Assembly: GCA_946402065.1 (NCBI GenBank)
Contig: CAMIVR010000042.1
Location: 1 to 37,886 of the forward strand
Direction: 5' to 3'
From: an uncultured Brevibacillus sp.
Lineage (GTDB): Bacteria; Bacillota; Bacilli; Brevibacillales; Brevibacillaceae
Length of the DNA stretch: 37,886 nucleotides
The translations under genes and the position numbers were made by a program. This document shows, piece after piece, positions 15,328 to 24,472 of this stretch. The notes under the pieces were generated by a model. It searched no databases. It saw only the letters and a list, made by a program, of their open reading frames with translations, and was not told where the DNA came from. How positions within the stretch are numbered: the stretch's first letter is position 1; the number at the start of each line of letters is the position of its first letter.

Positions 15328-18120
15328 CTATTCGGTTACATCAGCAAAATGCTCTTCAACGATCGTCGCGCAACGGCCGCACAACTGCGGGTGCGCCGAT
15401 TTTACCCCTACATCCGGTTTTACGACGCGGCAGCGTTCGCACTTTTCACCCTCTGCCGGCAATACGAGAACGGAAATCTCTTCCAGTACGGCGGCTTCAG
15501 CCGGTACAGCCCCGCCGAAAGCGTGCAGGTCAACATCTGCTACAATCAAGAGGTCAGCGAGATCCTCCATTTGCTGCAGCACTTGAGACGATTGTTCGCT
15601 GGTCGGATACAATACCAGTTTTGCATCGACGGAATTGCCGAATACTTTGTTGCGGCGCGCTTCTTCCATCGCTTTTAAAATTTCGTCGCGGATTTCCAAG
15701 AAGGCATCCCATTTGTCCACGAGCTCCGTGCCAAAGGCGAGATGCTGTTGATCGACGTCCGGCATATCCGTCAGCTGTACGCTCAATTCGCTGACGCCGG
15801 GAATAAAGCGCCAGACTTCATCTGCTGTATGCGGCAGAATGGGCGACAACAATTTCACCAGGCTGAGCAAGCTGTCGTACAGGACGGTTTGAGCGGCACG
15901 ACGCTTCAGGCTGTCAGGCGCTTCTACATAGAGACGGTCCTTGCAAATATCGAGATAGAACGCAGACAGCTCAATCGTACAGAAATTGTGTACGGTCTGG
16001 AACACCGTATGGAACTGGTAATCTTCGTACGCTTTGCGCGCTCTCTTGACCACTTGGGCACCTTTATACAGCACATAGCGGTCCAGCTCGCTCAACTGCT
16101 CATAGCTGACGCGATCCTTTGCATTGTCATAGCCGTCCAGGTTACCGAGCAGGAAACGGAACGTGTTGCGAATTTTTCTGTACACTTCCGCGATCTGGTT
16201 AAGAATCGCATCGGAAATACGCTGATCGGCCTGATAATCGACCGAGGCCACCCACAGTCGCAGGATGTCGGCACCGAGCTTGTCGATTACATCTTGCGGT
16301 ACGATCGTATTGCCCAGCGATTTGGACATTTTTCTGCCCTCACCGTCAAGGGTAAAGCCGTGACTCAGCACCCCTTTATACGGCGCTTTGCCGTGAACCG
16401 CAACGGCTGTCGTCAGCGAAGAGTTGAACCATCCGCGGTATTGGTCGGACCCTTCCAGATAAAGATCAGCCGGCCACTGCAAGTTGTCGCGTTCAGCGAG
16501 TACTGCCTCGTGGCTGGAGCCGGAATCGAACCAGACGTCCATAATGTCCGTCTCTTTGCGGAACTCGGTCGCGCCGCATGCCGAGCAAGACAAACCAGGC
16601 GGCACCAAATCCTTGGCTTCATGGGCAAACCAGACTTTCGATCCGTCTTTCCGGATGAGCTCGGCAATGTGGTTAATCGTCAAGTCATTGATCACCGGCT
16701 CATTGCAATGCTTGCAATAGAAAATCGGGATCGGCACCCCCCAGACGCGCTGACGGGAGATGCACCAGTCACCCCGGTCGGCAACCATGTTAGCCAGGCG
16801 GGTTTCTCCCCAATGCGGAATCCATTTGACTTCTTTGATCGCTTCCAGCAGTTGGTCGCGGAACCCGTCAATGGATGCAAACCACTGCTCTGTCGCACGG
16901 TAGATGACCGGTTTTTTCGTCCGCCAGTCGTGCGGATAGGAGTGAGTGAGAAAGCTCAATTTCAGCAAAGCGCCCGACTCTTTCAGCTTCTCTGTGATCA
17001 GCTTGTTCGCATCCTCGTAGAAGACGCCTTCAAAGCCAGGAGCTTCGCTGGTCATTTTCCCTTCATGGTCGACCGGGCAGAGTACGCCTAAGCCGTACTT
17101 GCTGCCAACGGCAAAGTCATCCTCCCCGTGGCCGGGAGCTGTATGGACGCACCCCGTACCGGCATCGAGCGTGACGTGCTCGCCTAAAATAAGCGGTGAT
17201 TCGCGATCGTAGAACGGATGCTGGGTAACGACGCCTTCCAGCTCACTGCCTTTAAAGCTGGCCAGCGTCTCCACACTTTCCCAGCCAATTTCCTTCGAAG
17301 CCGCTTCAATCAAGCCGCTGGCAACGAGGTATTTGCTATCCCCGACCTTCACCACGCTGTACTCCAGCTCAGGATGGAGCGTAATGGCCAGGTTGGCCGG
17401 AAGCGTCCACGGAGTCGTCGTCCAGATGACGACGCCTGTGTCCGTGTCCAGCTTGCCTTTGCCGTCTTTGACTCGGAAGCTTACATAAATCGAAGGGGAG
17501 CGTTTATCCTTGTATTCGATCTCAGCATCGGCCAGTGCCGTTTCTGAAGACGGCGACCAGTAGACGCAACGGAGTCCTTTATAGATGTAGCCCTTTTTCG
17601 CCATCTCGCCAAATACTTTGATCTGACGCGCCTCATATTCCGGCTTCAAGGTGACATACGGATTGTCCCAATCGCCCCGCACCCCAAGTCGTTTGAACTG
17701 TTCGCGCTGCTTGTCGATGTACGACCAGGCATACTCCTCACAGCGGGTGCGAAAGTCATTGACTTCGATGTTGCGGCGATCCAACCCCTGGGCATTGATG
17801 ATGGCCTGTTCGATCGGCAGCCCGTGCGTATCCCATCCCGGCACGTAAGGAGCGCAGTAGCCAAGCATGGAGCGCGAACGCACGATGATGTCTTTCAAAA
17901 TTTTATTCAGCGCATGACCGATGTGGATATTGCCGTTCGCATAAGGCGGTCCGTCATGCAAAATGAACAAAGGTCTGCCTGCTGTCCGCTCCTGCACCTT
18001 GGCATAAATGTCGTGCTCATTCCACCAAGCTTCAATATCCGGTTCACGTTTTGGCAAATTCCCGCGCATCGGAAATTCGGTATTTGGCAGATTTAACGTT
18101 TTACTGTAATCAATACTCAT
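15328..18120 (-). CDS. ileS: Isoleucyl-tRNA synthetase
   Basis: IleS charges tRNA-Ile and edits misactivated valine. The 930-residue class I synthetase has the ATP-binding motif HIGH at residues 66-69 (GNIHIGHAL) and KMSKS in [11 protein letters not shown] near residue 600. The editing-domain motif TTPWTLPAN is near residue 230. A C-terminal zinc site has two CxxC pairs (CERC and CGRC) near residues 888-908. These are features of the bacterial type with a C-terminal zinc finger. The open frame extends to 18159, but those codons come from the T-box terminator. The ATG at 18118-18120 follows GGGGAGG. It is controlled by the T-box leader upstream and ends at a strong terminator. Confidence 0.98.
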   Translation of the reverse strand: MSIDYSKTLNLPNTEFPMRGNLPKREPDIEAWWNEHDIYAKVQERTAGRPLFILHDGPPYANGNIHIGHALNKILKDIIVRSRSMLGYCAPYVPGWDTHGLPIEQAIINAQGLDRRNIEVNDFRTRCEEYAWSYIDKQREQFKRLGVRGDWDNPYVTLKPEYEARQIKVFGEMAKKGYIYKGLRCVYWSPSSETALADAEIEYKDKRSPSIYVSFRVKDGKGKLDTDTGVVIWTTTPWTLPANLAITLHPELEYSVVKVGDSKYLVASGLIEAASKEIGWESVETLASFKGSELEGVVTQHPFYDRESPLILGEHVTLDAGTGCVHTAPGHGEDDFAVGSKYGLGVLCPVDHEGKMTSEAPGFEGVFYEDANKLITEKLKESGALLKLSFLTHSYPHDWRTKKPVIYRATEQWFASIDGFRDQLLEAIKEVKWIPHWGETRLANMVADRGDWCISRQRVWGVPIPIFYCKHCNEPVINDLTINHIAELIRKDGSKVWFAHEAKDLVPPGLSCSACGATEFRKETDIMDVWFDSGSSHEAVLAERDNLQWPADLYLEGSDQYRGWFNSSLTTAVAVHGKAPYKGVLSHGFTLDGEGRKMSKSLGNTIVPQDVIDKLGADILRLWVASVDYQADQRISDAILNQIAEVYRKIRNTFRFLLGNLDGYDNAKDRVSYEQLSELDRYVLYKGAQVVKRARKAYEDYQFHTVFQTVHNFCTIELSAFYLDICKDRLYVEAPDSLKRRAAQTVLYDSLLSLVKLLSPILPHTADEVWRFIPGVSELSVQLTDMPDVDQQHLAFGTELVDKWDAFLEIRDEILKAMEEARRNKVFGNSVDAKLVLYPTSEQSSQVLQQMEDLADLLIVADVDLHAFGGAVPAEAAVLEEISVLVLPAEGEKCERCRVVKPDVGVKSAHPQLCGRCATIVEEHFADVTE

Positions 18121-18123
18121 CTG

Positions 18124-18440
18124 TTGGCCTCCCCAAACATAATAAAAAGCCTTCTTCATCCCCGCTTAGGGACGAGAGAAAGGCTCCCGTGGTACCACCC
18201 TAATGAACGTCTCATAAGCCTGGCTGGCTGCTACCAAGTACGTCCACTCGATTCATTCGTAACGTGAATGCAACGCTCACTTACTGGCGATAACATATCT
18301 CGCGTTCAGCTATTGAACTCCCGGGTGATATTCGATAAGTCGTCTGGCCAGGTTTTCACCATCCCCCGGCTCTCTTGGCAGACAGCAGCTTATCTACTTA
18401 TCCCGTTCATCGTCGTCAAATATGATACAGTTTGCATTTT
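18124..18440 (-). promoter_or_regulatory. T-box riboswitch, isoleucine (ileS leader)
   Basis: The minus strand carries the conserved T-box sequence GGTGGTACCACGGGAGCC near 18182-18200. An AGAGAG box lies near 18378, and a specifier loop near 18331 contains ATC (in GAATATCACC), an isoleucine codon. The terminator follows at 18144-18184 (AGCCTTTCTC... paired with GAAGAAGGCT, then T-run). Uncharged tRNA-Ile should favour the antiterminator and allow ileS transcription. Confidence 0.95.
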
Positions 18441-18446
18441 GTTGAA

Positions 18447-18476
18447 ATTATAAATCCATTCTCGACCAATCGTCAA
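18447..18476 (-). promoter_or_regulatory. SigmaA promoter of the ileS T-box leader
   Basis: Minus strand: -35 TTGACG (18471-18476), 18-base spacer, -10 TATAAT (18447-18452). Predicted start is near 18440, at the head of the T-box leader. Confidence 0.85.
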
Positions 18477-18517
18477 CCTTTTATTCGCCCGGTTGCTTCA
18501 AATGACTGTCAATAGCT

Positions 18518-19003
18518 TTATCCTGCTTCACTTTCCGTATTGACTTTCTCGATGTCGTCCCAATCGCCGTTATCCAGCATTTCCAGTTGAGCTTCCAGCA
18601 AGGTGCGGAAGCGCATGCGGTAGACGGAAGCACGCTTTTTCAGCTCTTCAATCTCTATGGCTACCTTGCGCGATTTGGCCAGCGCTTCGTTGACGATGCG
18701 ATCGGCATTTTTCTCGGCTTCCTTGAGAATGAGCTGAGCTTCTTTACGGGCATTGGATTTGACATCCTCTGCTGTTTCTTGAGCGACCAGGATGGATTTG
18801 CTCAAGGCATCTTCCATGTTTTTATACTGCTCAATCCGCTCATTTAACATAGCTACACGGTCTTCCAGCTCTTTTTTCTCTTTGATCAAAATTTCCATAT
18901 CCTTTATGATCTGGTCGAGAAACTCATTCACTTCATCAACGTTATAGCCACGAAATCCTGTACTAAATTCCTTATTATGTATTTCCAATGGCGTTAACGG
19001 CAC
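18518..19003 (-). CDS. divIVA: Cell-division initiation / septum placement protein DivIVA
   Basis: DivIVA binds negatively curved membrane at division sites and poles and recruits partners such as the Min system. The 161-residue protein starts PLTPLEIHNKEF. The membrane-insertion loop GFRGYNVDEVNEFL has the key phenylalanine-arginine pair. Long coiled coils cover about residues 30-145, with the strongly conserved ADRIVNEALAKSRKVA. Length is close to the Bacillus protein. The open frame reaches 19036, but the GTG at 19001-19003, preceded by GGGGTG, gives the family N-terminus. It is the last gene of the ylm cluster, ahead of ileS. A hairpin (CAGGAT/ATCCTG) lies in the 117-base gap upstream. 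Confidence 0.96.
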   Translation of the reverse strand: MPLTPLEIHNKEFSTGFRGYNVDEVNEFLDQIIKDMEILIKEKKELEDRVAMLNERIEQYKNMEDALSKSILVAQETAEDVKSNARKEAQLILKEAEKNADRIVNEALAKSRKVAIEIEELKKRASVYRMRFRTLLEAQLEMLDNGDWDDIEKVNTESEAG

Positions 19004-19120
19004 GAAAACACCCCATTCTCCAGTATTCGATAACACATTACTTCGACAGGATCGGCTGTTATCCTGCCATATCTTACATTTTTTTTGTCCCCGAAGGCCT
19101 CGCTTAAAGCTCGTCTGCTT

Positions 19121-19891
19121 CTACAAAATCCCCACCGTCACGCGCAGCCGTCCGCTGCGCGTCGGGCCGGCAATCTCCTTGAGCTGAAACCGGCCGAATC
19201 CGCCGACGGAAATCATGTCTCCGGCTTCGAGCTGGTCAGCAGGGTTATCGCTTATCTTCCAATTGACTTTGACTTTGCCAGCCCGGATCGGCACCAGCAC
19301 TTTTGCCCGGGACAGATGCAGGACTTCGCCGATGACCGCATCCATTCGCAAAGACGGTACCGTAATCGTTTTCTCTTTGCTTATCTTGGACCCAATGCGC
19401 ACCTGCTCCCAGTCAATCTGAATCAGTTCTTCAGGCAAGCGATGAACATGCGTCACTTGTGAGCGAACGTAGTCCACCATTTCATTCGCCAGGACGAATT
19501 GGCAGCCGTGCTCATCCAGCAGGATGTCCCCGAATTTCTCACGCTTCAGTCCGATGTGCAACAGGGCTCCCAATACATCCTTGTGCTGCAGCTGGAGAAA
19601 CCGCTGATCCCCTTTGATCTCCATCAGTGCCAGCTGAAAATCGGCTTGCTCGACGGCCAAATACGCCGGATGAATGACCGCTCTGACGCGTTCCGCCCCT
19701 CCGTACCCGCCGCTCGCTTCTACCCGTACATCTGCCACCTGCGAGGTCAGGCTTTGTACAATATGCGCCTGCCGCGGATCCATAAAATCAGTAAGGCGCA
19801 TGGACTGCTTCCGCTCTACCTGCTTCAGCATTTCCAGCGCCCGTTCCACAAAGGGTAGCTCATCTTTGCGATAATGGTCAAATATACTCAT
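19121..19891 (-). CDS. ylmH: S4-domain RNA-binding protein YlmH
   Basis: The 256-residue protein matches the length of B. subtilis YlmH. The start MSIFDHYRKDELPFVERA is typical, and the C-terminal S4 RNA-binding domain covers about residues 180-250 (VLVPIRAGKVKVNW, then DNPADQLEAGDMISV). Homologues have been linked to ribosome-associated quality control and to division; the exact role here is inference. The frame is open further upstream, but the ATG at 19889-19891 follows AAGGAG. It lies 11 bases after ylmG, within the sepF-ylmG-ylmH-divIVA order. Confidence 0.95.
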   Translation of the reverse strand: MSIFDHYRKDELPFVERALEMLKQVERKQSMRLTDFMDPRQAHIVQSLTSQVADVRVEASGGYGGAERVRAVIHPAYLAVEQADFQLALMEIKGDQRFLQLQHKDVLGALLHIGLKREKFGDILLDEHGCQFVLANEMVDYVRSQVTHVHRLPEELIQIDWEQVRIGSKISKEKTITVPSLRMDAVIGEVLHLSRAKVLVPIRAGKVKVNWKISDNPADQLEAGDMISVGGFGRFQLKEIAGPTRSGRLRVTVGIL

Positions 19892-19902
19892 GGGAATTCT
19901 CC

Positions 19903-20172
19903 TTAAAACAGCATTCTGAATAACGAGAATAACCCCAGATGTGCGAAATACAAGGCGAACCATGCCACGATCGGCGATATATCAATAAAGCCAAGTGTCG
20001 GAACGAAACGTCTAAACGGAGCCAGATAGGGTTCTACAAGCCGCTCCAACAATTGGCCGATAGCTGTTTCACGCATTTGCGGAACCCATGACATCAGTAC
20101 ATATGCAATCAGCATGTACTTATACACTGTGAACGCAAAGTCAATAATTACCCATATATAATACGCTACCAT
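19903..20172 (-). CDS. ylmG: YggT-family membrane protein YlmG
   Basis: This is an 89-residue protein with two hydrophobic segments (about residues 5-28 and 62-86) separated by the conserved YggT loop LLERLVEPYLAPFRRFVP. YggT proteins accompany division genes in many bacteria and have been implicated in septation or membrane distribution; the biochemical function is unknown. The ATG follows AGAGGTGA. It lies between sepF and ylmH with short gaps, so it is part of the same transcript. Confidence 0.95.
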   Translation of the reverse strand: MVAYYIWVIIDFAFTVYKYMLIAYVLMSWVPQMRETAIGQLLERLVEPYLAPFRRFVPTLGFIDISPIVAWFALYFAHLGLFSLFRMLF

Positions 20173-20209
20173 GGATTCACCTCTACTGTAAGATAAGACA
20201 AAACATCGA

Positions 20210-20632
20210 CTATTCCTCTATGATGCTCGATATATTTCCCTGAATGTCGACGTGATCAGGCGTACAGACAAAAATGTGCTCGCCAACCTTTTGTATATCG
20301 CCATTAAGGGCGTATACGGTCCCGCTGAGAAAATCGACAATGCGCTTGGCTTGATCGTTATCAACGCGCTGCAAATTTACCACAACCGGGCGGCGAAGAC
20401 GAAGATTGTCAGCGATATCCTGCGCATCGCTGTAACTTCTCGGTTCAAATAGCATCAAGCGAATTCCCTCTTTTTCTCGTGCCGCATGAATCGGAACGAC
20501 ATTGTTTGTCCGTGTATTGGTGTTGCGCTTTGGATACGTTTCCTCCGGCTCGTTGTGTTCGTCGACGATCTCCTCGACAATCTCTTCATTTTCCAGCCCA
20601 AGAAAATTCATAATTCGATTCATAACTCCCAT
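20210..20632 (-). CDS. sepF: Cell-division protein SepF
   Basis: SepF polymerises into rings that bundle FtsZ and anchor it to the membrane. The 140-residue protein begins with the amphipathic membrane-binding helix [11 protein letters not shown] variable acidic linker follows, then the SepF core from about residue 55, with [29 protein letters not shown] and the glycine-containing [11 protein letters not shown] needed for dimerisation. The ATG at 20630-20632 has GAGGAGGAG upstream. It lies after ylmE, as in B. subtilis. Confidence 0.97.
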   Translation of the reverse strand: MGVMNRIMNFLGLENEEIVEEIVDEHNEPEETYPKRNTNTRTNNVVPIHAAREKEGIRLMLFEPRSYSDAQDIADNLRLRRPVVVNLQRVDNDQAKRIVDFLSGTVYALNGDIQKVGEHIFVCTPDHVDIQGNISSIIEE

Positions 20633-20665
20633 GTTACTCCTCCTCTCTACCGGTTTATGGCATCG

Positions 20666-21394
20666 TTAACTTGGACGAACGAGAACAGAGCCTAAACGGA
20701 CAAACGTAGCTCCCTCCTCGATGGCAATCTCAAAATCTCCCGACATTCCCATGGAGAGCTCTTCTACGGTAATATTCGGCAACCCTAGCGCCTGCAGCCG
20801 CTCTTGCCATTGTCGCAAACCGCGAAATACAGGTCTGGTGTCTTCTACATTATCGACAATTGGTGCCATTGTCATCAATCCCTTGATACTTATATGTTTC
20901 ATATTACTAATTTCCTGGACAAAAGCCAATACGTCATTGGGATCAAGTCCAAATTTTGTCTCTTCGCCTGAGATGTTGATTTGCAGGAAACATGGGACGA
21001 TCAGCCCCATCGCCTGTGCCCGGCGGTTGATTTCCTCTGCCAGGGACATCCGGTCGAGTGAGTGAATGTATGTAAATTTGCCGATGACCTCTTTCACTTT
21101 ATTGGTTTGCAAGTGGCCGATAAAGTGCCAGATCGCCTGATCCGTGTAGGCCTCGTACTTTGGCAGTGCATCCTGTACGCGATTTTCGCCAATATGAGTA
21201 AGGCCAGCCTGCAGCACTTCGCCAATCGCCGGTACATCGATGTATTTCGTCACCGCGATAATTTTGACGTCTTCCCGCTTGCGATTGCTGCGCTGGCAAG
21301 CCGCGGCAATTCTTTCTTCCAACTCCGCCAAGCGGCTTTTAACCTCGTCCTGTGTTACGAATCGATTCGTCACTTCAACTGACTCTCCCTTCAT
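20666..21394 (-). CDS. ylmE: YggS-family pyridoxal-phosphate homeostasis protein YlmE
   Basis: This PLP-binding protein is thought to buffer free PLP rather than catalyse a defined reaction. The roughly 242-residue product has the PLP-lysine motif IAVTKYID near residue 45. IGENRVQDALPKYE, WHFIGHLQTNKVKEV, and near the C-terminus LSMGMSGDFEIAIEEGATFVR in two adjacent blocks are all standard for the family. The ATG at 21392-21394 overlaps the ylmD stop in an ATGA arrangement, implying coupled translation. A GTG at 21371-21373 behind GGGAG is an alternative start that gives 235 residues. Confidence 0.94.
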   Translation of the reverse strand: MKGESVEVTNRFVTQDEVKSRLAELEERIAAACQRSNRKREDVKIIAVTKYIDVPAIGEVLQAGLTHIGENRVQDALPKYEAYTDQAIWHFIGHLQTNKVKEVIGKFTYIHSLDRMSLAEEINRRAQAMGLIVPCFLQINISGEETKFGLDPNDVLAFVQEISNMKHISIKGLMTMAPIVDNVEDTRPVFRGLRQWQERLQALGLPNITVEELSMGMSGDFEIAIEEGATFVRLGSVLVRPS

Positions 21395-22206
21395 TTCCAC
21401 CCGATGTAAGATGCCATGCGCCCGGTTTTTCCCGCCTCTTTGCGATGCGAGAAAAACAGATCGGTTCGACAGCTCGTACACCAATTTGTCCGTACGATAT
21501 GTTTCGGCAAAACACCTGATTCTATTACAATCAATTCATTTAACGTCCGCAGATCGAGCATGTACTTCCCGTTCCCGACAGCAGTGACACTTCGCTGCCA
21601 CTGTGGCGACGCATGCCTGACCTGTTCGATAATCCGTTCATCGACTTCATAGCAGCAGCCTCCGATCGACGGTCCAATGGCTACGCGGATATCGTCTACT
21701 TCACTGCCATACGCCTGCTGCATGGCGTTGAGCATTTTCGCGGAAATACGGGCTACCGTTCCTTTCCATCCAGCGTGAGCCAGGCCGATCGCTCTGGTTT
21801 GGGGATCGAGAAAATACAGCGGCACACAGTCTGCGTAAAACGAAGCGAGCAGGACTCCCGCTTCATTGGTATGCATCCCGTCCACGTCGCCAATCGTCTC
21901 AACGCTGTCAGTGCTGCCCGCCCCGCCTCTGGTTGCCGTGACTTGGACGACCTCGTTGCCGTGCACCTGATTGGCACATGTAAACATCTTAAACGACATG
22001 CCAATCTGCTCACAGAGCGTACGCCGGTTGGCGATGACATCCGCTGGCTCATCGCCAACGTGCAAGCCAAAATTGTTTGAAGCATACGGTGCCTTGCTCT
22101 GTCCGCCCGAACGCAAGGTGAAGCCCGCAGCCAAGGACGGATAAGCCTGCTCCCACTCCATCAGCTGCAAGCGATGAGACGCATCGCTGTAGATAAACGC
22201 TTCCAC
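21391..22206 (-). CDS. pgeF: Multicopper-oxidase-like laccase-domain protein YlmD (PgeF, purine nucleoside phosphorylase type)
   Basis: This 271-residue protein is of the YfiH/YlmD family, whose members cleave purine nucleosides and (as PgeF) can edit peptidoglycan precursors. The zinc-binding and catalytic residues are in NQVHGNEV, FYADCVPL and HAGWKGTVARI. IGPSIGGCCYEV and the end motif CTSCRTDLFFSHRKE followed by GKTGRMAS complete the signature. The GTG at 22204-22206 has AAGGAGG seven bases upstream. It heads the ylmD-ylmE-sepF-ylmG-ylmH group behind a probable sigmaA promoter. Which activity matters in this organism is not evident. Confidence 0.93.
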   Translation of the reverse strand: MEAFIYSDASHRLQLMEWEQAYPSLAAGFTLRSGGQSKAPYASNNFGLHVGDEPADVIANRRTLCEQIGMSFKMFTCANQVHGNEVVQVTATRGGAGSTDSVETIGDVDGMHTNEAGVLLASFYADCVPLYFLDPQTRAIGLAHAGWKGTVARISAKMLNAMQQAYGSEVDDIRVAIGPSIGGCCYEVDERIIEQVRHASPQWQRSVTAVGNGKYMLDLRTLNELIVIESGVLPKHIVRTNWCTSCRTDLFFSHRKEAGKTGRMASYIGWK

Positions 22207-22248
22207 GTCACAGCCTCCTTATCCACAATACTGCCATTCACTGCTTCC

Positions 22249-22278
22249 ATCTTAACGGGTTTCCCTTTGCTTGTGCAA
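22249..22278 (-). promoter_or_regulatory. Probable sigmaA promoter of the ylmD-sepF group
   Basis: Minus strand: -35 TTGCAC (22273-22278), 18-base spacer, -10 TAAGAT (22249-22254). The match is moderate. Its placement between the ylmC terminator and the ylmD start is appropriate. Confidence 0.5.
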
Positions 22279-22358
22279 CAACTTGCTGCAATTTTAGTAA
22301 AAGTGAACCTTTAGACCCCCAAAGCGCCATGTGCTAGTTCGGGTAGTTTTGGGTACAG

Positions 22359-22393
22359 AAAAAAAGCTTCGCGCATACGCCCGAGAGCTTTTT
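22359..22393 (-). terminator. Intrinsic terminator after ylmC
   Basis: Minus strand: AAAAAGCT and AGCTTTTT form the base of an imperfect hairpin closed by GA/TC and CG pairs, ending in a T-run two bases after the ylmC stop codon. It uncouples ylmC from ylmD. Confidence 0.78.
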
Positions 22394-22395
22394 CA

Positions 22396-22677
22396 TTAAT
22401 TTTCATCTCCATGTGCCTGCTTTGAATCTGCGCGCCCCGCCGGTTCATCGACTCTCACCAGTACGACGTCCTTGCCGATTTTCACAATGTTCCGCCAAGG
22501 GATGACAACGTCATTTCCCCCGGAAAAAAAGCCCATGAAACGGCCTGGTCCCGGCACGACGATCGCTTCAATTCTCCCCTGGCGCAAATCGATTTCCAAA
22601 TCAGAGATTTGCCCCAGACGCTTTCCATCCAGAATATTGACGACCTCTTTCGTCTGAAAGTCGGAGATTTTGACCAT
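22396..22677 (-). CDS. ylmC: YlmC/YmxH-family sporulation-associated PRC-barrel protein
   Basis: This is a 93-residue single PRC-barrel domain. It opens with VKISDFQTKEVVNILDGK and contains VVIPWRNIVKIGKDVVLVRV, both characteristic of the YlmC/YmxH family found next to sigG in spore formers. Its function is unknown. Two ATG codons lie close together; the second (22675-22677) is properly spaced from AGGTGA and is preferred. It is flanked by terminators on both sides, so it is a monocistronic gene. Confidence 0.93.
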   Translation of the reverse strand: MVKISDFQTKEVVNILDGKRLGQISDLEIDLRQGRIEAIVVPGPGRFMGFFSGGNDVVIPWRNIVKIGKDVVLVRVDEPAGRADSKQAHGDEN

Positions 22678-22760
22678 CTGCATTCACCTGCACTTTCCAC
22701 ACTTAGTTTAAGTATATGACCAGAGCGGCGAATATGTCCGAGTAGAGTCGATTGTTGCAG

Positions 22761-22790
22761 AAAAAAAGCTTCCGCCACAGTTGCGGAAGC
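22761..22790 (-). terminator. Intrinsic terminator of sigG
   Basis: Minus strand: GCTTCCGCAA and a stem partner ending CGGAAGC form a tight hairpin followed by seven T, eleven bases after the sigG stop. Confidence 0.92.
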
Positions 22791-22800
22791 ACGATAATTC

Positions 22801-23580
22801 CTATGTTTGCACATGTTTTTGCATATGGGCGATGGCCGCTTTCTCCAGACGCGATACTTGCGCCTGGGAAATGCCGATTTCCTCGGCCACTTCCATTTGT
22901 GTCTTGCCTTCATAAAATCGCATCGAAATGATCAATTTTTCCCGCTCGCCGAGTCGCTGCATACCTTCGCGCAGGGCGATCTCTTCCACCCAGGTCGTAT
23001 CCTTGTTCTTTTCATCGCTGATTTGATCCATCACGTAAATCGGATCGCCGCCGTCCTGGTAGATCGGCTCAAACAGCGAGACCGGGTCTTGAATGGCGTC
23101 GAGCGCGAAGACGACATCTTCCTTGGCGACATTCAGCTCGCTTGAGATTTCCATAATCGTCGGTTCGCGCGAGTGCTGGTTCGTCAAACTGTCGCGCACT
23201 TGCAATGCCTTGTAGGCAATATCCCGAAGCGAACGCGACACGCGAATCGGGTTATTATCCCGAAGGTAACGCCGAATTTCACCGATGATCATCGGTACGG
23301 CGTATGTAGAAAACTTTACATTCTGCCCTAAATCAAAGTTGTCAATTGCTTTCATCAGGCCAATGCAGCCGACTTGAAACAGGTCGTCGACGAACTCGCC
23401 CCGATTGTTGAACCGCTGGATGACGCTGAGGACGAGCCGCAGATTGCCGTTGACCAGCTTTTCCCGGGCGGGAAGCTCACCGCTTTGCAAGCGTTCAAAC
23501 AGCTCTCTCATCTCTTTGTTCGTCAGTACGGGCAGCTTCGATGTGTCTACTCCACAGATTTCTACTTTGTTGCGCGTCAC
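22801..23580 (-). CDS. sigG: RNA polymerase sporulation sigma factor sigmaG
   Basis: SigmaG drives late gene expression in the forespore. The 259-residue sigma-70 family protein begins TRNKVEICGVDTSKLPVL, the SigG-specific N-terminus that also holds the CsfB/anti-sigma contact region. Region 2 reads LFQVGCIGLMKAIDNFD near residue 67 and FSTYAVPMIIGEIRRYLRDN near residue 90. Region 4 has a helix-turn-helix, MEVAEEIGISQAQVSRLEK, near residue 230. The GTG at 23578-23580 has GAGGAGGGG upstream. It follows sigE with a 159-base leader that carries a sigmaF-type promoter and an elaborate inverted-repeat structure. It should be under sigmaF and then autoregulated. Confidence 0.98.
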   Translation of the reverse strand: MTRNKVEICGVDTSKLPVLTNKEMRELFERLQSGELPAREKLVNGNLRLVLSVIQRFNNRGEFVDDLFQVGCIGLMKAIDNFDLGQNVKFSTYAVPMIIGEIRRYLRDNNPIRVSRSLRDIAYKALQVRDSLTNQHSREPTIMEISSELNVAKEDVVFALDAIQDPVSLFEPIYQDGGDPIYVMDQISDEKNKDTTWVEEIALREGMQRLGEREKLIISMRFYEGKTQMEVAEEIGISQAQVSRLEKAAIAHMQKHVQT

Positions 23581-23609
23581 GTTATCCCCTCCTCTGGAGC
23601 AAAAGCAAA

Positions 23610-23710
23610 GTTCCTAATCCGGTTGTCGTTGAAAGGCCACGTGTGAAACGCCTTGGACCGACAAGAAAGTGATTGCGTACAACTCCCACTTTCTGGCACA
23701 GTTTAGGAAC
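23610..23710 (-). promoter_or_regulatory. Structured leader upstream of sigG (three-helix inverted-repeat element)
   Basis: On the minus strand GTTCCTAA (23703-23710) and TTAGGAAC (23610-23617) form an outer 8-bp pairing. It encloses hairpin 1, AGAAAGTG (23664-23671) with CACTTTCT (23687-23694), and hairpin 2, TTGTCG with CGACAA (23623-23628 and 23659-23664) containing an inner AAGGC/GCCTT. The outer 5' arm overlaps the predicted start of the sigmaF transcript, so only readthrough RNA from the sigE operon would contain the whole structure. Confidence 0.7.
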
Positions 23711-23738
23711 AGTATCTCCCTGGAGGGGGAAAATATGC
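23710..23738 (-). promoter_or_regulatory. SigmaF-type promoter of sigG
   Basis: Minus strand: -35 GCATA (23734-23738), 14-base spacer, -10 GGAGATACTG (23710-23719), fitting GGnnAnAnTn exactly. It begins directly after the sigE stop codon, where the sigmaF-dependent promoter lies in B. subtilis. Confidence 0.75.
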
Positions 23739-23739
23739 G

Positions 23740-24462
23740 TTAGACCATCTTGTTAAATTCTTTGCGCAGACGTTTTATAATTCGCTTTTCTAGGCGAGAA
23801 ATATAAGATTGGGATATTCCGAGCAAATCGGCGACATCCTTCTGCGTTTTTTCTTCTTCTCCGGCTAGGCCGAAGCGCAGCTCCATGATCGTGCGCTCGC
23901 GATCCGTCAATTTGTCCAGCGCTTTTTGCAGCAGTTTTTTGTCGACCTGGTCCTCGATGTTTTTGTAAATCGTATCATTTTCCGTCCCCAGTACATCAGA
24001 GAGGAGCAGCTCATTTCCGTCCCAATCGATATTCAGCGGTTCGTCAAAGGATACTTCCGAACGAATTTTATTATTGCGGCGCAAATACATGAGAATTTCA
24101 TTTTCGATACAGCGCGATGCATACGTAGCCAGCTTGATGTTTTTTTCCGGATCGAACGTATTGACGGCTTTGATCAACCCGATTGTCCCGATACTGACCA
24201 AATCTTCGATGTTGATCCCGGTATTTTCAAACTTTCTCGCGATGTAGACGACAAGCCGTAAATTGCGTTCGATCAGCATGCTGCGAACAGCGACATCTCC
24301 GCTAGGAAGGCGGTGAAGCAAAATCTCTTCTTCTTCACGCGTCAATGGCGGCGGCAGTGCTTCACTTCCGCCGATGTAATGGATTTCTTCTGCCCGAGCA
24401 CCGATAAACAGCAAAAACCGGTACCAACACAACTGGATAGTAAGACGAATTTTTAGATACAT
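23740..24462 (-). CDS. sigE: Pro-sigmaE, mother-cell sporulation sigma factor precursor
   Basis: SigmaE directs early mother-cell transcription after processing. The 240-residue precursor carries an N-terminal amphipathic pro-sequence ([17 protein letters not shown] onward) that should be removed by SpoIIGA near residue 28, just before [13 protein letters not shown]. Region 2 contains [20 protein letters not shown] near residues 79-98, and the C-terminal helix-turn-helix is [19 protein letters not shown]. Much of the core is nearly identical to the B. subtilis protein as I recall it. The ATG follows AGGAGGG. The gene starts 10 bases after spoIIGA, so the substrate and its protease are made together. 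Confidence 0.98.
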   Translation of the reverse strand: MYLKIRLTIQLCWYRFLLFIGARAEEIHYIGGSEALPPPLTREEEEILLHRLPSGDVAVRSMLIERNLRLVVYIARKFENTGINIEDLVSIGTIGLIKAVNTFDPEKNIKLATYASRCIENEILMYLRRNNKIRSEVSFDEPLNIDWDGNELLLSDVLGTENDTIYKNIEDQVDKKLLQKALDKLTDRERTIMELRFGLAGEEEKTQKDVADLLGISQSYISRLEKRIIKRLRKEFNKMV

Positions 24463-24472
24463 GCTAGCCCTC

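Noticed and set aside
22280-22358. Possible small RNA upstream of ylmD
   Set aside because: Only weak local pairing is visible and there is no separate promoter and terminator pair; it is most simply the ylmD promoter region.
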